From: Bacteroidaceae bacterium
Lineage (GTDB): Bacteria > Bacteroidota > Bacteroidia > Bacteroidales > Bacteroidaceae
Reading direction: 5' to 3'
Assembly: GCA_017447625.1 (NCBI GenBank)
Contig: JAFSNB010000001.1
Span: 109,943-173,942, forward strand
DNA: 64,000 nucleotides
The translations under genes were made by a program, and so were the position numbers. Positions 10,372 through 18,761 of the stretch are shown here, one piece after another. Numbering within the stretch: the stretch's first letter is position 1; every line of letters starts with the position of its first letter. The notes below the pieces were generated by a model. It worked only from the letters and a program-made list of their open reading frames with translations, was not told the origin of the DNA and made no database searches.

Positions 10372-10445
10372 GGCTGTGTCAAAATGAAGGAAGTTTATTA
10401 TATACCTTAAAAACAGGGGCAGGGTCTATTTCGGTTTTGACAGTT
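10372..10445. repeat. possible MITE-like remnant
   Basis: CTGTGTCAAAATG near 10374 and GGTTTTGACAG near 10433 form imperfect inverted ends about 70 bp apart. GAGGCTGTGTCAAAA-like ends are typical of Bacteroidales insertion sequences. No coding content. Weak evidence. Confidence 0.3.
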
Positions 10446-10487
10446 TTTGCCTATTTCCTGATTTGGTTGACAATCTTTTTACTGAAC

Positions 10488-10600
10488 AAGTTTACATTCT
10501 TCCTGACTACGTTGACATTCTTCCTGGTTTCGTTGACATTTTCCTGAAAATGTTGGTTGTGTACAACATTTTTCGAAAAAAGTGTTGGTTGCGCACAATA
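10488..10600. repeat. short tandem repeats upstream of the transposase promoter
   Basis: Three to four imperfect ~21-bp units with TTGACATTCTTCCTG, then two units of TGTTGGTTG(T/C)G(T/C)ACAA. They occupy the intergenic stretch (10230-10821) together with the promoter and the GACAAG array; no gene is evident there. Confidence 0.6.
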
Positions 10601-10615
10601 CTTTTATTACCTTTG
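10585..10615 (+). promoter_or_regulatory. Bacteroidetes-type promoter upstream of the transposase
   Basis: TTGG at 10585 (-33 region) and TACCTTTG at 10608-10615 (-7 box, TAnnTTTG) with a ~20-bp spacing, as expected for the Bacteroidetes primary sigma factor. It reads toward the transposase gene through the GACAAG repeat array. Confidence 0.6.
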
Positions 10616-10619
10616 CGGA

Positions 10620-12005
10620 CAGATCATAGGACGCAGATACAATCCACGGACAAGAAACAAGACAAAAGCAAGACAAAAACAAGACAAAAAAAAGACAAAA
10701 AAAATGGTACAAGAAACAGCACAAGAAACGGGACAAGAAACGGGACAAGAAACGGGACAATAGCTGTACAGTCTCGTCACTTGACTGCAAATTTCATTTG
10801 CAAATAACATAAACATACCCAATGACAAACGAGAAAGAACACACACCCAGGAACGAGACCTTCACGTGGTTGGAGCCAGGAGCATGGCGCAAGCCATGCA
10901 TCGTACATGTAACTATGGTGGCCAATTCTCGGCAGGCGTTGTTTGGCAAACTCACCCATGATGGCTCTGAGGCTGTAATAGAAAAGACCCCGATTGGTTG
11001 GGCTCTCATCAATCAGCAGCGAAGGTTGCTGGAGTTGTGTCCTGAGATGAAAATTCTTGCTGACAAAGTGATGCCAGACCATCATCACATGGTGCTTCAG
11101 GTGCAGCGGACAATGCCCCGCAGCATCAGGGAGGTGGTACGCGGCTATATGCAAGGATGCAAGGCGGAAGTCCGTAAACTGGGGTTTATTGACAACCTGT
11201 ATGACGCGCCGCCATTCTATCGTGTGCTGACGCACAAAGGGCAACTGCACGCGATGATAGAATATGTTAAGGCCAACGCAGAACGTGCCTGGCAGCGCAG
11301 GCAGAACCCCGACCTTTTCAAGATGCATCGCAGGACGGAAGTGTGTGATTTACAGTTCACGTCTATGGGTAACCACTTCTTGTTAGATTGGCCTGAAAGA
11401 CAGTTGGTGGAAATGAGCCGTGAAGCCAGCGTTGGGCAAATAGAGGAGCGGCTGCAACAGGTGTTGGCGGCAGCGCATAATGGCGCAGTGACCTATACGG
11501 CAGCGATTAGCAACGGTGAGCAGCAAATAGCCAGAACGGTTCGCGAGCAGGGATTCCCGTTAGTGGTGCTGCTTAACGACGGTTTCCCGGCAGAAGGTTC
11601 ACCTCATGAACGATTCTATAAGCCGGGTGGGGTCTATTTCGAGGCTTGTTCTAAAGGGAAGTTGCTGCTGATGGAGCCAGACAGCAGCGCGTTTGTTAAT
11701 CCGGTTGTGATAAAGGCAACAGAGGAAGCTTTGCGCCAGAAGGCTGAGGCCAAGCACTATAGTTACCGCCCTATTCCTGTAGAATCTCAACGCTACCGCT
11801 TCGTGGCCTTGAACGAGATTGGACGGCTGCTGGTTAATCGGTGACGTTCCGTTCCTTCTTTTCCGTCCCGCTCCTTGTCTGCCCCTTCGGTTTCGCCACG
11901 TTCCTTGTCCCGTCCCCTTCTGTTTCGCCACATTCCTTGTCCTTTCCCCTTGTCCCGTCCCCTTGTTCGTGGATTGTATCCGCCGAAACTATGATTCGGT
12001 ACCCC
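10620..12005 (+). mobile_element. RAYT-type transposon-like unit with inverted repeats
   Basis: The transposase gene is bracketed by inverted copies of a 19-bp sequence: GATACAATCCACGGACAAG at 10636-10654 and its complement (18 of 19 matches) at 11962-11980. Inside each end lies an array rich in GGACAAG units: 10649-10762 on the plus strand and 11860-11973 in the complementary sense (TTGTCCCGTCCCCTT). Outside the 19-bp repeats similarity continues weakly (CTATGAT). The boundaries are approximate; no clear target-site duplication was identified. Confidence 0.55.
10822..11844 (+). CDS. REP-associated tyrosine transposase-like (Y1/IS200-related) protein with C-terminal extension
   Basis: 340 residues. 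The N-terminal ~160 residues match the Y1 transposase fold: an early H-V-T-M-V-A-N-S-R-Q-x-L-F-G strand, M-P-D-H-H-H-M-V-L at 84-92 giving the metal-binding HUH-type His87/His89, and Tyr148 in M-I-E-Y-V-K-A-N-A at the position of the Y-I-x-x-N-P nucleophile of RAYTs. Such enzymes cut single-stranded DNA next to hairpins and are associated with REP palindromes. Residues ~190-340 form an extension absent from minimal RAYTs, with an alpha/beta pattern (P-L-V-V-L-L-N-D-G, G-K-L-L-L-M-E-P) loosely reminiscent of DprA-like Rossmann folds; that resemblance is speculative. A complete family A palindrome lies ~290 bp downstream. Confidence 0.8.
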   Translation: MTNEKEHTPRNETFTWLEPGAWRKPCIVHVTMVANSRQALFGKLTHDGSEAVIEKTPIGWALINQQRRLLELCPEMKILADKVMPDHHHMVLQVQRTMPRSIREVVRGYMQGCKAEVRKLGFIDNLYDAPPFYRVLTHKGQLHAMIEYVKANAERAWQRRQNPDLFKMHRRTEVCDLQFTSMGNHFLLDWPERQLVEMSREASVGQIEERLQQVLAAAHNGAVTYTAAISNGEQQIARTVREQGFPLVVLLNDGFPAEGSPHERFYKPGGVYFEACSKGKLLLMEPDSSAFVNPVVIKATEEALRQKAEAKHYSYRPIPVESQRYRFVALNEIGRLLVNR

Positions 12006-12130
12006 CCCACCATCAATCGGGGTTTTACAAGGAAGGCCGGACCTAACGGCCCAGCCCTCCATATATGGTTATTATTCAAGGTCCTCTCCCGGAAGTCACC
12101 CCCACGGGGGGGCCTCCTCCCCACGCAGGT

Positions 12131-12187
12131 CCTCCCCCCCACGGGGGGAGTTAGAGAGGGGCCTTGAGAGGGGCCTTGAGAGGGGCC
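12131..12187 (+). repeat. family A palindromic repeat with tripled tail, next to the transposase
   Basis: Palindromic core CTCCCCCCCACGGGGGGAG followed by three 12-bp tail units of the form (T)TAGAGAGGGGC/CTTGAGAGGGGC. A degenerate copy precedes it at ~12095-12125. Its last base is the first base of the complement of the small-protein stop codon. The rest of 11845-12186 holds only the transposon end and short direct repeats. Confidence 0.85.
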
Positions 12188-12348
12188 TACCAGTCGTCAC
12201 CCATATCGAAGTCATCCTCTTTTGCCCAGCCGCCATCGCTGCCGGAGGCTGTGTTTTCATAGATTCCTAATGAACCCTCAAGGATGCGACCTTCGGTCTC
12301 AACCTTCTTCACCGTAATCTCGGGTTTGCTATATATCTTTTTCACCAT
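12187..12348 (-). CDS. small acidic protein, member 2 of a local family
   Basis: 53 residues from ATG at 12348. The N-terminus M-V-K-K-I-Y-S-K-P-E-I-T-V and the E-x-R-I-L-E-G-S-L-G block resemble the other two small proteins (9533-9718 and 21248-21433); the C-terminus is acidic and ends F-D-M-G-D-D-W, close to V-W-E-D-D-W-S-K of member 1. The stop codon touches a family A repeat. About 115 bp upstream on the same strand is the decayed C-terminal tail of a secreted protein (12464-12575), the same arrangement as at the other two loci. Function unknown; no export signal. Confidence 0.65.
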   Translation of the reverse strand: MVKKIYSKPEITVKKVETEGRILEGSLGIYENTASGSDGGWAKEDDFDMGDDW

Positions 12349-12463
12349 GATGATTTACTATTTAAAGATTTACAATTTACGATTTATTTACTATTTGGCA
12401 ATTTATCTATCACCCCGCCCTCCCCTCCCAAACAGGGGAGGGGTTGGGGGAGAGGCTTCTTTT

Positions 12464-12575
12464 TTACTTCACCATTACTTTCTTGCCATTCTGGATGTAC
12501 AGACCCTTCTGAGCCTTGTTGATGCGGCCCAAACACTTTTCAATAAGATTTCGGGCAAAAAGTGCACGCATGTGC
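12464..12575 (-). pseudogene. remnant of a secreted protein's C-terminal tail
   Basis: Minus-strand frame ending at the stop 12464-12466 reads L-G-R-I-N-K-A-Q-K-G-L-Y-I-Q-N-G-K-K-V-M-V-K, the tail type seen on the M6, C10 and GH20-GH33 proteins here. No upstream domain survives: the M6 gene promoter and start overlap the 5' side. A diverged hairpin CCCCTCCC/GGGAGGGG lies at 12422-12443 between it and the small gene. Confidence 0.55.
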
Positions 12576-12586
12576 AGGAGTTTGCG

Positions 12587-12594
12587 TATATTTG
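12587..12594 (+). promoter_or_regulatory. -7 promoter box of the M6 peptidase gene
   Basis: TATATTTG matches TAnnTTTG and stands 46 bp before the chosen start at 12641. The -33 element is not convincing. Confidence 0.5.
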
Positions 12595-12640
12595 CCGCCT
12601 CAAAACCGATATATATTAATATATGAGGGGTGCAAACGAA

Positions 12641-14185
12641 ATGAAGAAGGTGCTTTTGATTGCGGTGGCCTTAGTGATGGCTACGATGAGTGCGCAGGCG
12701 CAGCGCAGGGGCTGCCTACACAGCGAAGCCGCTACGCGAGCCGAAAACACGAACCGTATGCCAAAGCCATACGACTTCGACCCCGAGAGGACTTACCGCG
12801 TGCCGGTGGTGCTCGTCTCATTCAGCGACATGGACTTCACTATGGAAAGCCCGGCGGAGTACTACAACCGCCTCTTCAACGAACAGGGCTTCAACGAAGG
12901 AGCGGGCCGCGGCTGCGTTACCGACTATTTCCGTGAGCAGTCCGGCGAACGCCTCAACCTCTCGTTCGACATCTATGGCCCTATAAAAGTGAGTACGAAA
13001 GCCGGTGGGCGCCGATTAACAGACATGTATGGTGATTCGGATATTATAGAAGCTTTCCAAAAGCTTAGTAAATCAGAGACCACAGACTTCGTCATTTACG
13101 ACTGGAACGATGATAACAAAGCCAATGCGGTAATACTAATATTCGCGGGCTATACGGGTAACCAGAAGGACGGCTATATATGGCCCAACACCGGTTTTGG
13201 AATGTCTTCTATGCAACTGCCCGGAAGGATCAAGCCTTACCTCACGTCGTCAAGCTGCGAGCTGTGGGGTGACTCAACACTTTGCGGCATAGGCACCTTA
13301 GTACACGAATTCTGCCACTGTCTCGGTCTTCCCGACCTGTATCCGATGGCTCCTGCCACGCCCTATTCTGAGTTCGACGAGTGGGATCTGATGGATGGAG
13401 GCAACTATGTCGGTAAAGGCTGGTGTCCGCCCAACCTAAGCGCTATGGAGCGGATGTATCTGGGCTGGCAGACACCCATAGAGCTCACAGAGCCCTCAAC
13501 CATCAGAAATCTGAAATCCATAGGAGCAGGCGGCGAGTCCTTCATCATCAGGAACTCGGCAAGAAAGAACGAATATTACATCCTTGAAAACCGCCAGCAG
13601 GTGGGCTGGGACTACGGCGTTCCGGGCAACGGTATGCTCATCACTCACATCGATTTCAGTCAGGATTTATGGTTAAGAAACGAAGTGAACACATCCGACT
13701 CGCACTTCCGCTGCGACCTGATTCACGCCGACGGCAAGAGCTATATCAATTGGGATAAGGACAACAACGGCAAAAACAAGGACCACTGGACAATGGGAAA
13801 CAGAATGCGGAGCAAATACCTGAGCACATCGGCATACCCCTACACCGACTCCGTGAGGATGGCAATCAACAACGCACTCACCGACGACTCCAACCCCACT
13901 GCCTCTCTCTACAACCCGGCTGCCGACGGCCGCAAGTTCTTGGGCAAACCCATCACCAACATCAAACAAGCTGCCGACGGCACCGTCTCCTTCGACTTCA
14001 TGGGAGGATGCGAGGGAGCAAACATCGGTGAAATTCATAATGCACAATGCATAATGCATAATGGGGCTGGCGCTATTTACGACCTCAGCGGACGCAGAAC
14101 CTCTGTGTTCTCTGTCTCCTCTGTGCCCTCTGTGCTCCCGAAGGGAGTTTACATCGTAAATGGCCAGAAACTTTTTGTAAAATAA
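12641..14185 (+). CDS. secreted M6-family (immune inhibitor A-like) metalloprotease
   Basis: Exported zinc protease. I start it at ATG 12641 because M-K-K-V-L-L-I-A-V-A-L-V-M-A-T-M-S-A-Q-A is a good signal peptide; an in-frame ATG at 12623 adds six residues. The zinc motif H-E-F-C-H-C-L-G-L-P-D (His222-Glu223, His226, Asp at 232) has the HExxHxxGxxD form of M6 peptidases, preceded by the typical V-L-V-S-F-S-D-x-D-F and Y-Y-N-x-L-F-N-E-x-G-F strand. The C-terminus contains E-I-H-N-A-Q-C-I-M-H-N-G-A-G-A (residues ~464-478), encoded by an ATAATGCATAATGC repeat, then Y-D-L-S-G-R-R, a S-V-S-S-V-P-S-V stretch from a CTCTGTG-type repeat, and the tail G-V-Y-I-V-N-G-Q-K-L-F-V-K. Substrate unknown; the tail suggests surface sorting. 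Confidence 0.9.
   Translation: MKKVLLIAVALVMATMSAQAQRRGCLHSEAATRAENTNRMPKPYDFDPERTYRVPVVLVSFSDMDFTMESPAEYYNRLFNEQGFNEGAGRGCVTDYFREQSGERLNLSFDIYGPIKVSTKAGGRRLTDMYGDSDIIEAFQKLSKSETTDFVIYDWNDDNKANAVILIFAGYTGNQKDGYIWPNTGFGMSSMQLPGRIKPYLTSSSCELWGDSTLCGIGTLVHEFCHCLGLPDLYPMAPATPYSEFDEWDLMDGGNYVGKGWCPPNLSAMERMYLGWQTPIELTEPSTIRNLKSIGAGGESFIIRNSARKNEYYILENRQQVGWDYGVPGNGMLITHIDFSQDLWLRNEVNTSDSHFRCDLIHADGKSYINWDKDNNGKNKDHWTMGNRMRSKYLSTSAYPYTDSVRMAINNALTDDSNPTASLYNPAADGRKFLGKPITNIKQAADGTVSFDFMGGCEGANIGEIHNAQCIMHNGAGAIYDLSGRRTSVFSVSSVPSVLPKGVYIVNGQKLFVK
14030..14062 (+). repeat. AT-rich family D repeat inside the M6 peptidase gene
   Basis: ATTCATAATGCACAATGC followed by ATAATGCATAATGG, in frame. Nearly the same DNA is in the C10 peptidase gene (21560-21592), and the type recurs between genes at 1300-1330 and 42363-42425. 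Confidence 0.8.
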
Positions 14186-14186
14186 A

Positions 14187-14213
14187 CGGCCCCCAGTGTT
14201 CTCCAGAGGGCCG
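14187..14213 (+). terminator. terminator of the M6 peptidase gene
   Basis: CGGCCC / GGGCCG stem with a 15-base loop directly after the stop codon, followed by CTCTTTCTTT. Confidence 0.65.
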
Positions 14214-14302
14214 CTCTTTCTTTGGCGTTATACCGTAATTCCGTAATACCGTTATACCGTAGGGTCAAGAAATTGTCAATTGTCAACTATCAACTGTCAA
14301 TT

Positions 14303-14328
14303 CCTCCCCCTCCGGGGGATTGAGGGGG
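14303..14328 (-). repeat. family B hairpin abutting the cysS stop codon
   Basis: Read with the gene, the stop TAG is followed at once by CCCCCTCAATCCCCCGGAGG. Same polarity and position as the copies after korB, typA and the PorZ-like gene. Next to it lies a GTCAATTGTCAACT repeat (14273-14302). Confidence 0.75.
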
Positions 14329-15885
14329 CTATTTATTCAATGTCCAGGTGGCGCCGTCCTTGGTATCCTTGATTTCGAAGCCGAGGGCTGTGAGTTCGTT
14401 GCGGATCTTGTCGCTTGTAGCCCAGTCCTTATTGGCTTTGGCCACGGCACGCTGTTCCAAGAGCATATCTATGGCTTTGCCGAAAGCCTCCTCACGGGCG
14501 GAGGAAGACTCATTGACCATTGAACATTGACCATTGAACATTGTCAGGCCGAGGATGTCGAAGGCGAAGGTAGAGAATGTCTCTTTCAAGGCGGCAAGCA
14601 CATCGGCCGTGACGGTGGCCTTGTGGTCGAGGAGGGTGTTGATGACGCGGCAGGCATCGAAGAGCTCGCTGATCACGGTGGGTGATGCGAGGTCGTCGTT
14701 CATGGCGTCGTAGCACTTCTGACGCAGCGAATCGACATATTCCATTTTTATGCTGTCGGCACCGGCATTGGCCACTGGCGTGATGCGTCCAATGCCTTTC
14801 CAGCCTTCCATGAGTCGCTGCAGCCCCTTCTCTGCTGCCTGCAGAGCCTCGTTGGAGAAATCGACGGTGCTGCGGTAGTGCGCCTGAAGGATGAAGAAGC
14901 GTATGGTCATCGGTGAATAGGCCTGTTTTAGCGCTTCGTGGTCGCCGGTGAAGAACTGACTGAGGGTGATGAAATTGCCGAGGCTCTTGCCCATTTTCTG
15001 CCCGTTGATCGTCACCATGTTGTTGTGCATCCAATAGTTCACGATATCGTGGCCCTGAGAGGCTACAGCCTGCGCTATCTCGCACTCGTGGTGAGGGAAG
15101 ACGAGATCCATGCCTCCGCCGTGGATATCAAAGCGTTCGCCGAGATACTTGCGGCCCATAGCAGTGCACTCGCAGTGCCAACCGGGGAAACCGTCGCTCC
15201 AAGGTGACGGCCAACGCATGATATGCTCGGGCTGAGCGGCTTTCCACAGGGCGAAATCCACCTGATTGCGCTTCTCTCCCACTCCGTCAAGCTCGCGCGA
15301 GGCATTGATGACATCGTCGAGATTGCGGCCGGAGAGACGTCCGTAGTGGTATTTCTCGTTGTATTTCTCTATATCGAAATAGACGCTGCCCTGACTCTCG
15401 TAGGCAAAGCCGTTATCGAGAATTTCCTTCACCAGCTGAATCTGCTCAATGATATGACCGGAAGCGTGCGGCTCGATACTTGGAGGCAGGCAGTTGAGGG
15501 CGCGCATAGCATCGTGGAAGCGGTTGGTATAGTACTGTGCCACCTCCATCGGCTCTAACTGCTCCAGACGGGCCTTCTTGGCTATCTTGTCCTCGCCCTC
15601 GTCGGCATCGTGCTCCAGATGGCCCACATCGGTGATGTTGCGCACGTAACGCACCTTGTATCCGATATGCTGCAGATAGCGGAAGAGCAGGTCGAAGGTG
15701 ATTGCAGGACGCGCATGTCCCAGATGTGCATCGCCATAGACTGTAGGTCCGCACACATACATTCCGACCCGGCCCTCAACCAATGGCTTAAACAGCTCCT
15801 TCTGGCGCGAAAGGGTGTTATAGATTAAAAGCCCCTCTCTAACTCCCCCCGTGGGGGGGAGAATTGCATTTCCACTTGCTTCCAT
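14329..15885 (-). CDS. cysS: cysteinyl-tRNA synthetase with repeat-derived inserts
   Basis: Charges tRNA-Cys. Class I signatures are intact: Y-V-C-G-P-T-V-Y with the zinc cysteine, G-D-A-H-L-G-H-A-R (HIGH), W-H-C-E-C-T-A-M and H-H-E zinc ligands, and K-M-G-K-S (KMSKS). At 518 aa it is longer than I would expect for CysS. The excess is repeat-coded: the N-terminal [13 protein letters not shown] is a translated family A element placed before the true start of the fold (L-I-Y-N-T-L-S-R), and [12 protein letters not shown] (nucleotides 14512-14544) comes from a CAATGGTCAATG-type repeat between the anticodon-binding helices. The ATG at 15885 lies just upstream of the repeat, so the repeat must be translated unless an unrecognised non-ATG start is used. 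Confidence 0.96.
   Translation of the reverse strand: MEASGNAILPPTGGVREGLLIYNTLSRQKELFKPLVEGRVGMYVCGPTVYGDAHLGHARPAITFDLLFRYLQHIGYKVRYVRNITDVGHLEHDADEGEDKIAKKARLEQLEPMEVAQYYTNRFHDAMRALNCLPPSIEPHASGHIIEQIQLVKEILDNGFAYESQGSVYFDIEKYNEKYHYGRLSGRNLDDVINASRELDGVGEKRNQVDFALWKAAQPEHIMRWPSPWSDGFPGWHCECTAMGRKYLGERFDIHGGGMDLVFPHHECEIAQAVASQGHDIVNYWMHNNMVTINGQKMGKSLGNFITLSQFFTGDHEALKQAYSPMTIRFFILQAHYRSTVDFSNEALQAAEKGLQRLMEGWKGIGRITPVANAGADSIKMEYVDSLRQKCYDAMNDDLASPTVISELFDACRVINTLLDHKATVTADVLAALKETFSTFAFDILGLTMFNGQCSMVNESSSAREEAFGKAIDMLLEQRAVAKANKDWATSDKIRNELTALGFEIKDTKDGATWTLNK
15831..15861 (-). repeat. family A repeat coding the N-terminus of cysS
   Basis: GCCCCTCTCTAACTCCCCCC followed by GTGGGGGGGAG; read with the gene it is in frame, giving [11 protein letters not shown]. 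Confidence 0.85.
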
Positions 15886-15892
15886 TTTATAA

Positions 15893-17515
15893 CTATTTCA
15901 GGTATTCTGTTATCTTATTTATAACTGTTTCTATATTGCCGATGATTTCTTCATTTGTGAATCGAATTAACTTGAACCCTTGCTGCTCAAGCCATAACGT
16001 CCGTTCTTCATCGCTGATTTGCTGTTCAGGCAATTGATGATAGCCACCATCAATTTCAATGATTAACTTTTTTGGAAGACAAACAAAATCAGCGATAAAG
16101 TTCCCAATGATATGTTGCCTCCTGAAAGGATAATGCAAGGAGTATCCCTTCAAGTAATTCCATAAAATACTTTCAGCCTCGGTCGGATGATACCGATTCT
16201 CTCTCGCAAAATCTTTTAAAAGATGATAATTGATGGTGTCGGCAGTCATATATGAGGGAAGCCCCTCTCTAACTCCCCCCGCGGGGGGGAGAATATTGTC
16301 ACTCGTGGCGTTTTCATCGGCTATGCGGCCCTCCCCCCCACGGGGGGAGCGGGGAGAGGGGCCTATAAGGTCCAGCAGACGCTGGACCGCTTCCTCCTCG
16401 GGGATGTTCTTCTCCACACACTCTTTGCCGCGATAGAGGCTTACCTTGCCACGGGCGGCACCGACGTAACCATAATCGGCATCTGCCATCTCGCCCGGGC
16501 CGTTCACGATGCATCCCATGATGGCTATCTTAAGGCCGGTGAGGTGGGCTGTGGCTGCCTTGATGCGGTGTATGGTCTCCTGCATGTTGTACAGGGTGCG
16601 GCCGCAACCGGGACAGGATATATATTCGGTCTTTGTCTGGCGCAGGCGCGCGGCCTGCAACAGGGAATAGGCCACGGGAATCTCGTTCTCCGGCGCTTCT
16701 GAGAGACTGACGCGTATGGTGTCGCCGATACCGTCAATGAGCAGGGCACCGATGCCAACGGCGCTCTTCAGACGTCCGTCCTCACCCTCGCCGGCCTCGG
16801 TGACTCCGAGGTGAAGGGGGAAGGTCATATTCTCCGCATCCATCGCCTTACAGAGCAGACGCACGCTCTGCACCATAACCACGGTGTTGGAGGCTTTGAT
16901 GCTGACGACGACGTTGAGGAAATTCTCCCTAATGCAGATGCGGAGGAACTCCATGCACGACTCCACGATGCCCTCGGGTGTGTCGCCATAGCGAGACATA
17001 ATGCGGTCGGAGAGCGAACCGTGATTCACACCGATGCGGACGGCTGTGCCGTGTTCGCGACAGATGTTGAGGAAGGGGATCAGGCGCTCCTCGATCTTCA
17101 AGAGCTCTGCAGCATATTCCTCATCTGTGTATTCAAGATGCTTGAACTTACGGGCGGCATCGACGTAATTGCCGGGATTGATGCGCACCTTCTCGCAGTA
17201 GCGGGCGGCCACCTCAGCAACAGCGGGATTGAAGTGTACGTCGGCCACAAGGGGTACGTCGCAACCGGCGGCGCGCACCCGTTCGCGGATGACACGCATA
17301 TTCTCGGCCTCACGCACACCCTGGGTGGTCAGACGCACCAGCTCGCCGCCTGCTTTGGCAATGGCCAGAATCTGCTGCACGCAGCCGTCTGTGTCCATAG
17401 TGGATGTGGTGCACATCGACTGCACACGAACGGGATTCTGCCCGCCTATGCCTATGTTCCCTACGCGCACCTCATGGGTCCTGCGTCTTCTTCCGGAATC
17501 TGCCTCCATCACCAT
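15893..17515 (-). CDS. ispG: IspG (GcpE) fused through repeat DNA to a DUF559-type nuclease domain
   Basis: Residues 1-384 are 4-hydroxy-3-methylbut-2-enyl-diphosphate synthase of the MEP isoprenoid pathway, with the TIM-barrel motifs ([23 protein letters not shown]) and [4Fe-4S] ligands Cys301, Cys304 and Cys335 ([14 protein letters not shown]). It appears to be the Bacteroidetes-type sequence but lacks the large insert domain between barrel and cluster domain. Residues 385-422 are two translated family A repeats in opposite orientation. Residues 423-540, beginning at an internal Met (codon at 16249), form a DUF559/Vsr-like protein (E-A-x-S-I-L-W, [21 protein letters not shown]). The frame opens with TTG at 17536 in AT-rich repeat DNA; I prefer ATG 17515 (17509 is possible). 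Confidence 0.9.
   Translation of the reverse strand: MVMEADSGRRRRTHEVRVGNIGIGGQNPVRVQSMCTTSTMDTDGCVQQILAIAKAGGELVRLTTQGVREAENMRVIRERVRAAGCDVPLVADVHFNPAVAEVAARYCEKVRINPGNYVDAARKFKHLEYTDEEYAAELLKIEERLIPFLNICREHGTAVRIGVNHGSLSDRIMSRYGDTPEGIVESCMEFLRICIRENFLNVVVSIKASNTVVMVQSVRLLCKAMDAENMTFPLHLGVTEAGEGEDGRLKSAVGIGALLIDGIGDTIRVSLSEAPENEIPVAYSLLQAARLRQTKTEYISCPGCGRTLYNMQETIHRIKAATAHLTGLKIAIMGCIVNGPGEMADADYGYVGAARGKVSLYRGKECVEKNIPEEEAVQRLLDLIGPSPRSPRGGEGRIADENATSDNILPPAGGVREGLPSYMTADTINYHLLKDFARENRYHPTEAESILWNYLKGYSLHYPFRRQHIIGNFIADFVCLPKKLIIEIDGGYHQLPEQQISDEERTLWLEQQGFKLIRFTNEEIIGNIETVINKITEYLK
16261..16291 (-). repeat. family A repeat, one half of the inverted pair in the ispG fusion
   Basis: GCCCCTCTCTAACTCCCCCC followed by GCGGGGGGGAG. 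It faces the copy at 16329-16363 across a ~37-bp spacer. Confidence 0.85.
16329..16363 (+). repeat. family A repeat, second half of the inverted pair in the ispG fusion
   Basis: CCTCCCCCCCACGGGGGGAG followed by CGGGGAGAGGGGCC. It sits where the ispG stop codon would be expected. Confidence 0.85.
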
Positions 17516-17652
17516 CTTTATTTGACGATTTAACAATTTACGATTTAACGATTCTGCGGTCTTCGGTTATTCGATTAAACGGTTAAACGATTATTCGGGA
17601 TTTCCGGGCCGCCCCCTTTTATCTTTTCTTTTTTCTCTTTTCTCTCCACCTA

Positions 17653-17680
17653 TATCCCCCGCCGGGGGATTATAGGGGGC
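17653..17680 (-). repeat. family B hairpin abutting the korB stop codon
   Basis: Read with korB: stop TAG, then GCCCCCTATAATCCCCCGGC and GGGGGATA. The ATCCCCC/GGGGGAT stem is perfect; no T-run follows. Confidence 0.8.
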
Positions 17681-18679
17681 CTACTTCACTTCCCAAATAT
17701 CGTTAGTCTCCAAGAGTTCGGCGAAGGAGTGGTATTTCTTCTGTGAGCTCACCTCTTCGATCTGGGCCGTTACAGCTTCGTTGTAGGTGGGAGCCTCCAC
17801 GTCGCGGATGACACCGAGAGCCACGGGGAAGCCGTCGCCATCGCCCATAAGGGCGAGCTTCAGCTGCAGGGTATTGTCCTCGCAGTGGGCATCGTGGACG
17901 AGGATATCATCGATCGTGACGCCGTCCTTGCCTATCTCCACTACCTTAAGGCCGAAGCCCTCCTGCACGAGACCGAACTCGTTGTTCTCGCCGAACACGA
18001 GCTTCTCTCCGTGACGCACATAAATGGCGTTTTTCTTGCGACCGGCGGGTGTATAGACACTCTCGTGTGTGCCGTTGTTGAAAATGACGCAGTTCTGCAG
18101 AATCTCGCATACGCTGGCTCCCTTGTGCTCACGCGCAGCCTTCAGCACCTCGATTGTGCCGGGTGCATCGGTGGCGACGGCACGGGCAAAGAAATGACCG
18201 CGTGCGCCGAAGCAGAGCTCAGCAGGGCGGAACGGATCCTCTACGGTACCGTAAGGGCTGCTCTTGGACACGAAACCGCGCGGTGACGTGGGGCTGTACT
18301 GTCCTTTGGTCAGACCGTAGATGCGGTTGTTGAGCAGAATCATATTGAGGTCTATGTTGCGGCGGTTCGCATGTATGAAGTGGTTACCGCCGATGGCGAG
18401 TCCGTCGCCGTCGCCGCTCACCTGCCACACATCGAGGCTGGGGTTTGTCACTTTGACGCCGGTGGCTATTGCCGCAGCGCGTCCGTGAATGGTGTTCATG
18501 CCGTATGTGGCCATGTAATGTGGCAGACGACTGCTACATCCGATGCCGCTGATAACGGCGATATTCTCAGGCGCCACACCGATCTCTGCCAACGCCTTAT
18601 GCAAGTTGGCAAGGAAGAAATGGTCTCCGCAACCAGGGCACCAACGCGGCTGCCCCTTCTTATAATCTTTACTTTCCAT
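17681..18679 (-). CDS. korB: 2-oxoacid:ferredoxin oxidoreductase beta subunit (KorB-like)
   Basis: 332 aa. The thiamine-pyrophosphate-binding subunit: R-W-C-P-G-C-G-D-H near the N-terminus, G-I-G-C-S-S-R, the TPP/Mg motif V-S-G-D-G-D-G-L-A-I-G-G-N-H, and N-N-R-I-Y-G-L-T-K-G-Q-Y-S-P-T, all typical of the two-subunit 2-oxoglutarate:ferredoxin type. With KorA (19246-21114) it would decarboxylate 2-oxoglutarate or a related oxoacid and reduce ferredoxin. The partners are on the same strand but separated by a GxxExxY gene with its flanking repeats, an unusual interruption of this pair. The exact oxoacid cannot be fixed from sequence reading alone. Confidence 0.92.
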   Translation of the reverse strand: MESKDYKKGQPRWCPGCGDHFFLANLHKALAEIGVAPENIAVISGIGCSSRLPHYMATYGMNTIHGRAAAIATGVKVTNPSLDVWQVSGDGDGLAIGGNHFIHANRRNIDLNMILLNNRIYGLTKGQYSPTSPRGFVSKSSPYGTVEDPFRPAELCFGARGHFFARAVATDAPGTIEVLKAAREHKGASVCEILQNCVIFNNGTHESVYTPAGRKKNAIYVRHGEKLVFGENNEFGLVQEGFGLKVVEIGKDGVTIDDILVHDAHCEDNTLQLKLALMGDGDGFPVALGVIRDVEAPTYNEAVTAQIEEVSSQKKYHSFAELLETNDIWEVK

Positions 18680-18699
18680 ACTACTGATATAATTTAATG

Positions 18700-18728
18700 A
18701 ACCACAGATTTCACAGATTAAACAGATT
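18700..18728. repeat. left outer repeat around the GxxExxY gene
   Basis: AACCACAGATTTCACAGATT followed by AAACAGATT. It is the inverted counterpart of 19209-19237. An inner repeat TTTCACAGATT at 18760-18770 overlaps the end of the gene. Confidence 0.8.
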
Positions 18729-18761
18729 TTCTGTCCTATAGCGATGAATTATCATTATATT

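Noticed and set aside
10479-10846. Repetitive ORFs in both strands before the transposase (CFCL- or TGQE-rich)
   Set aside because: These are translations of the GACAAG tandem array and are not protein-like.
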